From: Desulfofarcimen acetoxidans DSM 771
GTDB lineage: Bacteria; Bacillota; Desulfotomaculia; Desulfotomaculales; Desulfofarciminaceae
DNA: 64,000 nucleotides
Assembly (NCBI RefSeq): GCF_000024205.1
Contig: NC_013216.1
Coordinates: 930,001 to 994,000 of the forward strand
Direction: 5' to 3'
In this document: in pieces, positions 53,335 to 61,466 of the stretch
Position numbering within the stretch: the stretch's first letter is position 1
Layout of the letters: every line of letters begins with the position of its first letter
The notes under the pieces: generated by a model
Seen by the model: only the letters and a program-made list of their open reading frames with translations
Database searches by the model: none
Told to the model about the DNA's origin: nothing
Position numbers and translations under genes: made by a program

Positions 53335-54713
53335 CCTGGATTAAGCTGCAAGGGGTGAACAGGGACCAGGAGAAATCCTTTTTTTTACCTGGGGTTGTAG
53401 TGAGAGACATGCCGGAGAAAGTTAAGATACGTTTTGGAATGAGAGAAACAATAGTGTCTCCTTCTTTTTTACCCGGCTTTGTAAAGTCTCAAAATAATTC
53501 CTTCCATAATCCGCTGCCGGTTAGTTGCAGCAGGAGTGTAATTGATGATTTGTTAATTCAAGACGGCTTAACTTACCAAATGCTCTTATCAGGTGACACA
53601 ATAAGTATAGGCCCGGTAATCGGTTTCTTGCTGGGTGAGCAGCATTATTGTTATCATGACAGTCATTTAAAAGAGTTAACTGACGCTTTGCAGGTTTATG
53701 AAAGGGTTGGAGGGCTGTTTTGCGCTTTTCGATATTTCTCCATAGACTGGAGTACGAATTATGTCTACGGGTTGTTTTTTGACTGGACCGGTAAGGCATG
53801 GAAGTATGGCAAATTGCCTCTCCCGTCTGTAGTGTTTCGCAGGGGCTTTCACAAAAATGGAGAAGAGTTCAAAAGATTAACAGAACAGGCAGGAGTAAAG
53901 TTATTTAATTCCTCAAGATTGGATAAATGGAAGATGCATACTAAACTGAAAAGTAATCAGAATTTTTACCGTCACCTGCCGGATACTGCCAGGCTGACTT
54001 CTCCTCAAATACTCTTAAGCTATCTAAAAAAGTATTGCCAGGTTATCTTAAAACCGGTTGATCTCTCCAGGGGCAGGGGTGTTTGTGTAATCAATGAAGC
54101 GGGAGATGAAAGCATAGAGTTGAGCGGTTGCAACTATTACGATATAAATTCCCAGAAATCCACCAGAATAAGTAAGCAGTCTATTAAGTCATTCCTGCAA
54201 AGATATAAATTATTAGAACGAAATTACATTGTTCAACCATACCTGAAACTGGCCAGGATAAACGGTTGCCCTTTTGATATTCGCATTGTCATGCAGAAAA
54301 ACGCCAGGGAAAAATGGGTATGTACGGGCATTGAATGCAGGCTGGCCGGCCCAGGGCAATATCTGACCAATATTTCACTGGGTGGCCGGGCATTGCCTAT
54401 AGCTCTGGCGGCTGAACTGGCCTTTGGCCCTTCGATAAGTCCTGTTCTTTTTAAAAAAGAGGTTATCTCAATTGGCAGCCAATTTTGCGGGCTTATGGAG
54501 GAACCGGGTGAGCACTATGCTGAATTTGGCATTGATCTGGCCGTGGACACATCCAGGCGCTTCTGGTTTCTTGAGGCTAATGTACGGCCTTCTTTTAAAG
54601 GTTTTCAAGTAATGGACTATGAAAATTACCTGCATATATGCGCAACCCCCATTTTTTACGCAGTGACTGCAGCCGGTTTCGGCAAGAACAAAGCCAGCCG
54701 GCGGCTTGAATAA
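53331..54713 (+). CDS. YheC/YheD-family endospore coat-associated ATP-grasp protein 2
   Basis: The 460-residue protein has the full family order: IGPVIGFLLGEQHY at about 92, VYGLFFDWTGKAWKYGKLPL, PSVVFRRGFHKNGEEF, FNSSRLDKWKMHTKLKSNQN, then the ATP-grasp part CQVILKPVDLSRGRGVCVIN, QPYLKLARINGCPFDIRIVM and IDLAVDTSRRFWFLEANVRP. It probably ligates or modifies a compound in spore coat formation (family knowledge, reaction unknown). It overlaps gene 1 of the pair by 4 bases, so they are co-translated. Confidence 0.88.
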   Translation: MTWIKLQGVNRDQEKSFFLPGVVVRDMPEKVKIRFGMRETIVSPSFLPGFVKSQNNSFHNPLPVSCSRSVIDDLLIQDGLTYQMLLSGDTISIGPVIGFLLGEQHYCYHDSHLKELTDALQVYERVGGLFCAFRYFSIDWSTNYVYGLFFDWTGKAWKYGKLPLPSVVFRRGFHKNGEEFKRLTEQAGVKLFNSSRLDKWKMHTKLKSNQNFYRHLPDTARLTSPQILLSYLKKYCQVILKPVDLSRGRGVCVINEAGDESIELSGCNYYDINSQKSTRISKQSIKSFLQRYKLLERNYIVQPYLKLARINGCPFDIRIVMQKNAREKWVCTGIECRLAGPGQYLTNISLGGRALPIALAAELAFGPSISPVLFKKEVISIGSQFCGLMEEPGEHYAEFGIDLAVDTSRRFWFLEANVRPSFKGFQVMDYENYLHICATPIFYAVTAAGFGKNKASRRLE

Positions 54714-54802
54714 TAAAAAATTATGCAAAACATTTCATCACTTAATTGCAATTTGCAGCAGATTGGCTTATTCTATGGTAAAAGCTGTTTTCGAGGTGTC
54801 CT

Positions 54803-56560
54803 ATGCATACGAGTTTAAGAAGTTTTCTTAGTTTGCTGCAAAAAGAGAAAGAAATTACCGAGGTTAAGGCTGAAGTAGATCCCTTTCTGGAACTCCCGGA
54901 AATCCACCGGCGGGTTATTGATGAAGGAGGCCCGGCTTTATTATTCACAAAGGTTAAAGGCAGTAAATACCCGGTGGTAACCAATCTTTTCGGGACTGAG
55001 AGAAGAGTGGAGTTGGCCACCGGTCCCCGTCCGGAAAATCTGGTCAAAAAAGCTGTTTCTTCCCTGGACAAACTGCTTCCTCCTAAACCCAGGGCTCTCT
55101 GGAACGAGCGCAGGTGGCTTTTGGATTTTGCCAGATCAGGTTTGAAAAGGGTGGATAGGAGTAAGGCTCCGGTCACTGAGTGCCGGGAAACCCAGGTTAA
55201 TTTAAGAGAGCTGCCTGCTTTGACCGGTTGGCAGGAGGACGGTGGACCGTTTATCACACTGCCGTTAGTCTATACGGAAGACCCTGTCACCAGGGAGCAT
55301 AACCTTGGTATGTACCGGATGCAGATTTATTCGGAGAACCAGACCGGAATGCACTGGCAGATTCACAAAGGGGGCGGCTTCCACCATTACGAGGCGGAAA
55401 TGCGCAATGTCCCCTTGCCTGTAACCGTGTTTTTGGGCGGGCCGCCTGCCCTAATAATCTCTGCCATAGCTCCCTTGCCGGAGATGCTGCCGGAATTGAT
55501 TTTCACTTCCTTTCTAATCGGAGAGAAACTTAACCTGGTAGAAGTGTCCGGTCAGCGGCATCCCCTGATAGCTGAAGCCGAATTCGCTATTTGCGGTGAA
55601 GTTTTGCCGAAAGTCCGCCGCCCGGAAGGTCCTTTTGGTGATCATTACGGTTATTACTCTCTGGTGCACGATTTCCCCGTTTTTAACGTGAAAGAGATTT
55701 ACCGGCGCAAGGATGCGATTTACCCGGCCACTGTTGTAGGAAAACCCAGGCAGGAGGATTATTTTATCGGTGAATTTTTGCAAAGACTTTTATCCCCTCT
55801 ATTCCCGGTAGTTATGTCAGGAGTTAAAGAACTCTGGACTTATGGAGAAACAGGTTTTCACTCCTTGGCTGCTGCCATAGTGAGGGACAGTTACCGCAGG
55901 GAAGCCATGGCACATGCCTTCAGGATTTTGGGAGAGGGGCAGCTTACTCTGACCAAGTTTTTGATGGTTACAGATGTGCCCTGTGCGTTAAGCGATTTTC
56001 CTGAGCTTCTGGAAAACATACTGCAGCGCTTTGACCCGGCCCGTGACTTGCTGATATTAAACAATACTTCTATGGATACTCTGGATTATACCGGGCGTAA
56101 GTTCAATGAAGGCAGTAAAGCTATCATGACAGGTCTGGGCCGGCCGTTGAGGGAGCTGCCCCGCGAGTACCGGTCAGGCCCGCTGCTGGCTATTGAAAAA
56201 ATAAAGCATTACTGCGGCGGTTGTTTGCTGCTCTCCGGAAGCAGTTATGTGGAAAAGCCGGAACTGGCTGCTCAGCTGGTAAAGTCAAGCCAGGAAAAGC
56301 TGGCGCCATGGCCGCTGGTTATTCTGGTGGATGATACAGATAAAATCTATGACCAGACGACTTTTTTATGGACGGTGTTCACTCGTTTTGACCCGGCACA
56401 CGATATATATGCCGATGCGGCCATAGTAAACAACAAGATTGAGTATCGCGGACCTGTTATCATTGATGCCAGGATGAAGCCTTTCTACCCGGATGAGCTG
56501 CTGCCCAGAGAAGATATAGTGAAGCTGGTTGAAGAACGCTGGTCGGAATACTTCAAGTAG
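54803..56560 (+). CDS. UbiD-family decarboxylase
   Basis: UbiD enzymes use prenylated FMN to (de)carboxylate aromatic or unsaturated acids. The 585-residue protein has LRSFLSLLQKEKEITEVKAE, GNLFGTERRVELATG-like NLFGTERRVELATG, YTEDPVTREHNLGMYRMQIY, HWQIHKGGGFHH and the catalytic E-(X)-E region RRPEGPFGDHYGYYS with Arg/Glu. It ends YPDELLPREDIVKLVEERW. It is close in layout to menaquinone-type and clostridial UbiD proteins, substrate unknown. No UbiX gene is nearby. The start follows GAGGTG. A dispersed hairpin repeat begins at its stop. Confidence 0.9.
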   Translation: MHTSLRSFLSLLQKEKEITEVKAEVDPFLELPEIHRRVIDEGGPALLFTKVKGSKYPVVTNLFGTERRVELATGPRPENLVKKAVSSLDKLLPPKPRALWNERRWLLDFARSGLKRVDRSKAPVTECRETQVNLRELPALTGWQEDGGPFITLPLVYTEDPVTREHNLGMYRMQIYSENQTGMHWQIHKGGGFHHYEAEMRNVPLPVTVFLGGPPALIISAIAPLPEMLPELIFTSFLIGEKLNLVEVSGQRHPLIAEAEFAICGEVLPKVRRPEGPFGDHYGYYSLVHDFPVFNVKEIYRRKDAIYPATVVGKPRQEDYFIGEFLQRLLSPLFPVVMSGVKELWTYGETGFHSLAAAIVRDSYRREAMAHAFRILGEGQLTLTKFLMVTDVPCALSDFPELLENILQRFDPARDLLILNNTSMDTLDYTGRKFNEGSKAIMTGLGRPLRELPREYRSGPLLAIEKIKHYCGGCLLLSGSSYVEKPELAAQLVKSSQEKLAPWPLVILVDDTDKIYDQTTFLWTVFTRFDPAHDIYADAAIVNNKIEYRGPVIIDARMKPFYPDELLPREDIVKLVEERWSEYFK

Positions 56561-56628
56561 AAGAAAGTCGCTTAAAGCGACTTTCGAGCAGCCACAGGCA
56601 TTCGTGCTCATCGGAAATTACGCAGTGC
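56561..56628 (+). repeat. Dispersed hairpin repeat, copy 2
   Basis: This copy has a perfect hairpin GAAAGTCGCT-taa-AGCGACTTTC followed by CAGGCATTCGTGCTCATCGG and AAATTACGCAGTGCC. It starts immediately after the UbiD stop. Copies are at 21765-21830 and, inverted, 61231-61298. Confidence 0.75.
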
Positions 56629-56709
56629 CAACATTGCTTGTGCAATATAAATTTGTACTTCATTATACAATGACTTATCCGCAGATCCATTATAAGCATA
56701 ATTTCCTAG

Positions 56710-56759
56710 AGCATAAAAAATCCCTGTGTTTTTATTTTCACAGGGATTTTTTATGCTCA
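56710..56759. terminator. Strong bidirectional terminator
   Basis: GAGCATAAAAAATCCCTGTG pairs with CACAGGGATTTTTTATGCTC. A and T runs are inside both arms, so it can end both the UbiD transcript and the minus-strand CBS operon. Confidence 0.85.
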
Positions 56760-56817
56760 GAGAAGTTGCAGTGTCTGCTGGAAAAGCTCTTTTGTTTTAT
56801 ATCTATAATCTATCAGA

Positions 56818-57306
56818 TTATTTTTGATTTTGTATATCCAAAAGATCGGCAAGTGTGTCTAAAATATCTATGGTACGAATGATTCCTGTTACTTTTTTCT
56901 GTTTATTATATACGGGAATATGGTTTATCTGATTTTTTAGAATCACCTGAGTAACTTCGTGCAGGGAAGAATCTTCGTGAACAAAAATATTTACAACCGG
57001 CCGCATTATTTTACTTAGACCCTGGTATTTAAGACGGTTTTTCTCAATTCGGGAGAAAAAGGTCCCCCAGGCGATTCTATTCCAGGCATCCTCGTCAATT
57101 CCATAAACCCCTAACGCCTTTAATATGGTGCGGGTAGTTAAAAAACCGGCTAAGTCACCCTTGTCATCCAATACAGCCAGTGTACGGTGCCCTATGGGCA
57201 AGGATTCTTTCAAAATACGTATGGCATCTTTTAATGAGTCAGTTACATTTACAGTGGCATATTCGGATAAAGGTATCATTATATCTTTAGCTAATCTGTC
57301 CGGCAT
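56818..57306 (-). CDS. CBS-pair domain protein 1
   Basis: The 162-residue protein consists of two CBS motifs that usually bind adenine nucleotides and sense energy state. N-terminal motif: MIPLSEYATVNVTDSLKDAI, then GHRTLAVLDDKGDLAGFLTT; C-terminal motif: IMRPVVNIFVHEDSSLHEVT and NHIPVYNKQKKVTGIIRTID. There is no attached effector domain. It is the last of three similar genes in tandem (spacings 24 and 19 bases). GTAGGTG lies 8 bases upstream of the ATG. Confidence 0.88.
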   Translation of the reverse strand: MPDRLAKDIMIPLSEYATVNVTDSLKDAIRILKESLPIGHRTLAVLDDKGDLAGFLTTRTILKALGVYGIDEDAWNRIAWGTFFSRIEKNRLKYQGLSKIMRPVVNIFVHEDSSLHEVTQVILKNQINHIPVYNKQKKVTGIIRTIDILDTLADLLDIQNQK

Positions 57307-57330
57307 TTTTTACACCTACTTTTTGTTTTA

Positions 57331-57909
57331 TTAGCTGCCAATTAAACGCAGTGCTGATTTTTTAAAAAAAGCTGAGATGGAGAAATTAATGCCTAACCAG
57401 TGTCTGTGCACTATTTTAAATTTTGTCGTTTCATAGTATTTAAAAAATAGTTCACGGGAGTTTAATATACCTACCACCCTTTGTTCATTCTTGATCGGGA
57501 GGTAGTTAATCCCTTGTTTTATAAAAATACGTGCTGCTTTAGTAACAGGATTATTCTGGTGTAATGAAAATTGCGTGAGAGGCCGCATCACTTCACGAAC
57601 TGTTACTCTGCCTTTAGTTCTCATTTCATTAATGAAATACCAGCTTACGGATTCACTTTTACAGGAAATATCCTCTTCCATTAATCTTAAGCAGACAGCT
57701 TTAAGCAGGCATTTTAAAGTTAAGATTCCCACCGGTTCGCCGTGATCATTTAAAACAATCAATAAGCGGTGTCCCTGCCAGGGGGAACTATTATTATGCA
57801 GGTTTTCTTTCAGTGTCCGGATAGCATGATAAATGTTTTCCCTGTCTTGAATAGTGGGATATTCCTCAAGCGGTATCATGTAAGAATCCACCGTAGGTAC
57901 TGGTGACAT
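57331..57909 (-). CDS. CBS-pair domain protein 2
   Basis: This 192-residue paralogue has the same pair of CBS motifs (MIPLEEYPTIQDRENIYHAI, GHRLLIVLNDHGEPVGILTL; VMRPLTQFSLHQNNPVTKAA, INYLPIKNEQRVVGILNSRE) plus a 30-residue C-terminal extension ending KKSALRLIGS, which may form an amphipathic helix. A strong AGGGGGGTT ribosome site precedes the ATG. It is the middle of the three-gene group. Confidence 0.88.
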   Translation of the reverse strand: MSPVPTVDSYMIPLEEYPTIQDRENIYHAIRTLKENLHNNSSPWQGHRLLIVLNDHGEPVGILTLKCLLKAVCLRLMEEDISCKSESVSWYFINEMRTKGRVTVREVMRPLTQFSLHQNNPVTKAARIFIKQGINYLPIKNEQRVVGILNSRELFFKYYETTKFKIVHRHWLGINFSISAFFKKSALRLIGS

Positions 57910-57928
57910 ACTAACCCCCCTCGTAAAA

Positions 57929-58408
57929 CTATAGTAAATCCTCTAAAAACCATAAAATATCAATAGATCTTATTATTCCAACAATATCTAATTTATCATA
58001 AACAAAAACAGAGTTTGTCCCTGTTTTCATAATTATTTTAATTGCCTCATCCACATCATCTTGTGATTTAACATAATCGGTATGCAAAGGACGCATCAGT
58101 TCTTTGACACATAATTCGGAGGATATTTTAATTTTATCTGTAAGTGTGTGCCATGAATTGTGATTCATATTATCAGAGTCATTTATTTCTAAAGCTTTTA
58201 GAACACACCGGAGGGTAAGAAAACCTACTTTTTTGTTTATGTCATTTAAAACAAGTAATGATTCATAGCCTTGCCAGGAAAAATCTTTTATTTTGTATTG
58301 TTCAATAAGGATTCCGGCGGCTTTTTCAATACTGTCATTTTCATAAACTACAGGATATTCATTAATAGATGTCATTACTTGTTCCGCTTTAATTCCCACA
58401 TTGGCCAC
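57929..58408 (-). CDS. CBS-pair domain protein 3
   Basis: The 159-residue protein aligns over its full length with the two neighbours: VMTSINEYPVVYENDSIEKA, FSWQGYESLLVLNDINKKVG, LMRPLHTDYVKSQDDVDEAI and NSVFVYDKLDIVGIIRSIDI. The GTG start at 58408 is chosen by that alignment; the ribosome site is unclear. It is the first gene of the operon, so its promoter lies between 58409 and about 58600, divergent from the sigma-54 promoter for the exporter operon. Confidence 0.85.
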   Translation of the reverse strand: MANVGIKAEQVMTSINEYPVVYENDSIEKAAGILIEQYKIKDFSWQGYESLLVLNDINKKVGFLTLRCVLKALEINDSDNMNHNSWHTLTDKIKISSELCVKELMRPLHTDYVKSQDDVDEAIKIIMKTGTNSVFVYDKLDIVGIIRSIDILWFLEDLL

Positions 58409-58628
58409 CTGCCGATCAAGCTTTTATTTATTATCCCTAAACAATGCAAGAATTTAAGACTTAAATATATAGATTATAAGCACTTATATAAGCAATTATT
58501 GTACCAATTATCCGTTAACTTAAATTTGAATAACATTACGTTCACCGCATTAAAATAATCAACTGCAACCGACATTAGTTTGGTGCATGGGTTAATATCA
58601 AGTTAAAAATGTTTAGAGTATATGTGAG

Positions 58629-58651
58629 TTGCGGGTAAAATATGCCCACAA
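58629..58651 (+). promoter_or_regulatory. Candidate activator (UAS) palindrome
   Basis: TTGCGGGTA and TGCCCACAA are inverted halves (two mismatches) around AAATA. The core AAATATGCCCA recurs as AATATTGCCCA and AATATTGCTCA at 61316-61356. It lies about 135-155 bases before the sigma-54 promoter, the usual distance for NtrC-type binding sites. Confidence 0.5.
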
Positions 58652-58783
58652 AATGAGCTTAAATTGCCCATCTTGAAGGTGATTTATGTATTGACGGAGT
58701 GTATTTATTTGTTTCTGTATTTTAGCTTTTGAAATACCCGCTAATAAAAGGCATCTGAGTACGCTTATGTTTATTTTGAAACC

Positions 58784-58799
58784 TGGCATACCTTTTGCA
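58784..58799 (+). promoter_or_regulatory. Sigma-54 (RpoN) -24/-12 promoter
   Basis: TGGCATACCTTTTGCA matches the consensus TGGCAC-N5-TTGCW with correct GG-to-GC spacing. It lies 150 bases before the first gene of the TauE operon, and a sigma-54 activator gene is encoded at 63310. Confidence 0.75.
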
Positions 58800-58950
58800 A
58801 CTCTTAGTTGGCAGATGAATAAGTAAAAAATTTCACTATTAATTTTTTCTGGAGGTGATAAAAGGAGGTGTCGTGTCTGCAATCAATAAGTGTTAATGGT
58901 TGCTTAAAATTATTAACTTAATATGACAAATAAAAAGGGAGGAGTACACA

Positions 58951-59334
58951 ATGACTGCACAAAGTAGAGAAAGCTTAAGCAAGTTCGGCGTTAAAATTAG
59001 TTGTGGAATATTTATATTATCTATTTTATTGTATGGTTTGGGGCTCAATTTTCTTAAATCGGACGTATTTACTCACTATTATAACCCGTCTAAACATGTA
59101 ATTGTTCAGCAAAACCCTGATACAAAGGAAATATATTCTTGGAAAGATTCCGAAGATAATATTTATACTGCGTCAGACTCTCAGGTTAGCAACTTTAGTT
59201 GGGGTACTACTATGCTGTTAATGATTATAATGGTAATAGGTGCGTTAGCTTATAATATGGCTATAAACAGTTATACAAAAGTTTTATTAAACAGGGAACC
59301 AAGGATGAGACAAACTATGCCAAGAATTCAATAG
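58951..59334 (+). CDS. Small membrane protein of the TauE operon
   Basis: The 127-residue protein has two membrane segments (CGIFILSILLYGLGLNFL and TTMLLMIIMVIGALAYNMAI) with an outside loop of about 60 residues between them (DVFTHYYNPSKHVIVQQNPD...). No family is recognised. AAGGGAGGAG lies 7 bases before the start. It is the first gene after the sigma-54 promoter and 11 bases before the exporter, so it is likely an accessory subunit. Confidence 0.75.
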   Translation: MTAQSRESLSKFGVKISCGIFILSILLYGLGLNFLKSDVFTHYYNPSKHVIVQQNPDTKEIYSWKDSEDNIYTASDSQVSNFSWGTTMLLMIIMVIGALAYNMAINSYTKVLLNREPRMRQTMPRIQ

Positions 59335-59345
59335 AGGGGGATATT

Positions 59346-60257
59346 ATGAATATATTTTTCCCGATTGCCAGAATGCCTATATCAATTGTTTCAATCTTAG
59401 GATTAGGTGGAATTGTCGGGCTTCTTTCCGGATTGTTCGGTGTAGGCGGGGGGTTTTTGTTGACACCTTTGTTGATGATGCTCGGGGTTCCTCCGGCAGT
59501 TGCTGTGGCCAGTGATACAAACCAGATTGTTGCAGCTTCAGCTTCAGGCACATTGGCTCATGCCAAAAATAAAAATGTTGATTTTAAACTTGGCTTTATT
59601 ATTCTTATAGGCGGCCTGGTTGGCGGAAGTTTAGGTACAGCACTTGTAAAAGTTCTTCGTGCTATGGGTAATTTTGATTTTGTGTTGAAATCTTCATATG
59701 TGGTTATGCTGCTTGTTGTAGGAACATTCATGTTTATTGAGAGTATTAACTCGCTGAGGAAAAAGGATGACACCGGCAGCGGTAAGCCTTCAGCGGTAAA
59801 GCGGTTTATGGACAAAATGCCTGTGAAAATGTATTTTGAAGTATCAGGTATTGAGAGTTCGGCTATAGTGCTTTTTGCACTTGGTTTGCTTGTTGGAGTT
59901 CTGGCTGCTTTAATGGGCGTTGGCGGCGGTTTTATTATGCTGCCGGTTATGATTTATCTAATCGGTATGCCAACACATAATGCGGTTGGAACCAGTATAT
60001 TTGTAATTATTTTCACAGCTATAAATGTTACTGTTGCTAACAGTGCCTTAAATCACACAGTTGATTTGGTATTGGCTATGGTTTTGTTGGTTGGATCCTC
60101 AATCGGAGCGCAGTTTGGCGCCAAATTGGGTAAAAAGCTTAAAGCTGAGCAGCTTCGTGTTGTGTTTTCCGCAATTGTTCTTCTGGTGATGGTAAAAATG
60201 CTTGTAGATTTATTGGTTACACCTGCCGCGTTGATTGGTTTGGGAGGCGGTCATTAA
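59346..60257 (+). CDS. TauE/SafE-family anion (sulfite/sulfoacetate-type) exporter
   Basis: The 303-residue permease has two homologous halves, each with the TauE repeat signature: GLLSGLFGVGGGFLLTPLLM, PPAVAVASDTNQIVAASASG and in the second half GVLAALMGVGGGFIMLPVMI, PTHNAVGTSIFVIIFTA. About eight membrane helices are expected. Substrate could be sulfite, sulfoacetate or another organic anion. AGAGGGGG lies before the ATG. The next gene starts at its last base. It is the core of the sigma-54-controlled operon. Confidence 0.9.
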   Translation: MNIFFPIARMPISIVSILGLGGIVGLLSGLFGVGGGFLLTPLLMMLGVPPAVAVASDTNQIVAASASGTLAHAKNKNVDFKLGFIILIGGLVGGSLGTALVKVLRAMGNFDFVLKSSYVVMLLVVGTFMFIESINSLRKKDDTGSGKPSAVKRFMDKMPVKMYFEVSGIESSAIVLFALGLLVGVLAALMGVGGGFIMLPVMIYLIGMPTHNAVGTSIFVIIFTAINVTVANSALNHTVDLVLAMVLLVGSSIGAQFGAKLGKKLKAEQLRVVFSAIVLLVMVKMLVDLLVTPAALIGLGGGH

Positions 60258-61084
60258 TGAAAAAGCATATTTACTTATTGATTGGGCTATTTTTATTCTT
60301 ATTAAGTGTTAACCCGGTTTGGGCCCAAGATGCTAATATAAGTGTGTCACCGGGTGAAGTTGATATAGGACTTAGTTTTAAAGGTGCCGATTTAGCTGTT
60401 TCCGGAAAAGTTCCCAGTGGCAGTGATGTATATATTAAAGTAGCTTCACCCAACGATTCAGTGCTGCAGCTTAGTAAGAAAGGCAAGGTATCTATTTTCT
60501 GGATGAATGTTGAAAATACCAATGTAACAAATGTTCCTAAGTTATATCAGGTAATGACATCAAATCCATTATCACAAATGCCTTTGGATTTGCAGAAGCA
60601 GCTTGGACTTGACCAGGGTTTTAGCCAGATTTATTCCGTGGGCAAGGTGACTAAACATACAGAAATAGGTTCAGAAGCTCTGTCTGAAGAGGAATCAGAA
60701 AATTATATTAAATCACTGATAGATATATATAAAAAGAGCAGTTTATATTTAGTTAAGGAAAATGTTGTTAATGTTGAGGGACAAAATTTTAATACTACGG
60801 TTAAATTACCGCCGAATATTCCTCAGGAAGAGTGTAAAATAACAGTTTATGCTGTTAAAAACGGCAAACTTATAACTTCCTCCAGTATTCCGTTCAAAGT
60901 ATCAAGTGTTGGTTTGGTAAAGTGGTTGAACATGGAGGCAATTTATAATGGTCCTATGTACGGGTACATGGCAGTCCTGATAGCATTGGCCTGTGGCATA
61001 GCAATTGCATTAATATTTAATTATATAGATAGTATTTTAAGTGGTGGTGCAAAAACCGGGTTTGACCCTGGCGCAAGCCATTAA
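60257..61084 (+). CDS. TIGR02186-like anchored exported protein
   Basis: The 275-residue protein has a signal peptide (YLLIGLFLFLLSVNPVWAQD), an exported beta-rich domain with LSFKGADLAVSGKVPSGSDV, YIKVASPNDSVLQLSKKGKV and FWMNVENTNVTNVPKLYQVM, and one C-terminal membrane anchor (MAVLIALACGIAIALIFNYI). This layout is the TIGR02186 family, often found beside TauE/SafE exporters. Its role is unknown; a partner of the exporter is likely. It overlaps the exporter stop by one base. Confidence 0.8.
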   Translation: MKKHIYLLIGLFLFLLSVNPVWAQDANISVSPGEVDIGLSFKGADLAVSGKVPSGSDVYIKVASPNDSVLQLSKKGKVSIFWMNVENTNVTNVPKLYQVMTSNPLSQMPLDLQKQLGLDQGFSQIYSVGKVTKHTEIGSEALSEEESENYIKSLIDIYKKSSLYLVKENVVNVEGQNFNTTVKLPPNIPQEECKITVYAVKNGKLITSSSIPFKVSSVGLVKWLNMEAIYNGPMYGYMAVLIALACGIAIALIFNYIDSILSGGAKTGFDPGASH

Positions 61085-61154
61085 GCCCTTTGCATAAATT
61101 CCGTATTGTGCGGAACTTCCTAAATTTTCCCAACCGGTTTAATAAAAGACCGGA

Positions 61155-61182
61155 AGCTCTCACTTGAGAGCTATTTTTTTTT
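61155..61182 (+). terminator. Rho-independent terminator of the TauE operon
   Basis: AGCTCTC-actt-GAGAGCT is followed by ATTTTTTTT. Confidence 0.88.
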
Positions 61183-61230
61183 GCTGCAGTAAATCATGTT
61201 TATGATGGATTTGTGGATAAGTTAAGGTTA

Positions 61231-61298
61231 GCACTGCATAATTTCCATCGAACATGAGTGCCTGCAGCTGCTCAAAAGTCTCTTAAGGCGGCTTTCTT
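61231..61298 (-). repeat. Dispersed hairpin repeat, copy 3 (inverted)
   Basis: On the minus strand it reads AAGAAAGCCGCCTTAAG, GACTTTTGAGCAGC, GGCACTCATGTTCG and GGAAATTATGCAGTGC, matching copies at 21765 and 56561. It is the only copy not attached to a stop codon. Confidence 0.75.
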
Positions 61299-61315
61299 GC
61301 AATTTTATAAAAACC

Positions 61316-61378
61316 GGGCAAATATTGCCCAATATGTTGTGAAAATATTGCTCACAGGAGAATGTGAGATGATATAAT
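61316..61378 (+). promoter_or_regulatory. Promoter of the histidine kinase gene with two palindromic operators
   Basis: GGGCAA-ata-TTGCCC (61316-61330) and TGTGAAAATATTGCTCACA (61338-61356) are followed by an extended -10 box TGATATAAT ending at 61378. The shared AATATTGCYCA core also occurs before the exporter operon. Autoregulation by the response regulator is inferred. Confidence 0.5.
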
Positions 61379-61466
61379 AAAGACATGGAGATACGGTTCT
61401 CTGCAAACAGAACAATTGTCACCGGCGGTTGCTTTATATACTTAAGAAAATATAAAAGGAGTATTT

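Larger units (their letters stand above)
58409..58950. other. Divergent regulatory region between the CBS operon and the exporter operon
   Basis: No supported gene. It contains the sigma-54-type promoter at 58784-58799 and palindromic candidate activator sites at 58629-58651 and around 58660. A minus-strand frame at 58613-58882 lacks a ribosome site and is not called. Confidence 0.6.
61085..61466. other. Intergenic region with terminator, dispersed repeat and regulatory palindromes
   Basis: It separates the exporter operon from its putative two-component regulators. Contents are a terminator (61155-61182), a dispersed hairpin repeat (61231-61298) and two palindromes plus an extended -10 promoter (61316-61378). 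No gene. Confidence 0.7.

Noticed and set aside
58613-58882. Minus-strand 89-aa frame between the CBS and exporter operons
   Set aside because: No ribosome site, no known fold, and it covers the sigma-54 promoter and candidate activator site.
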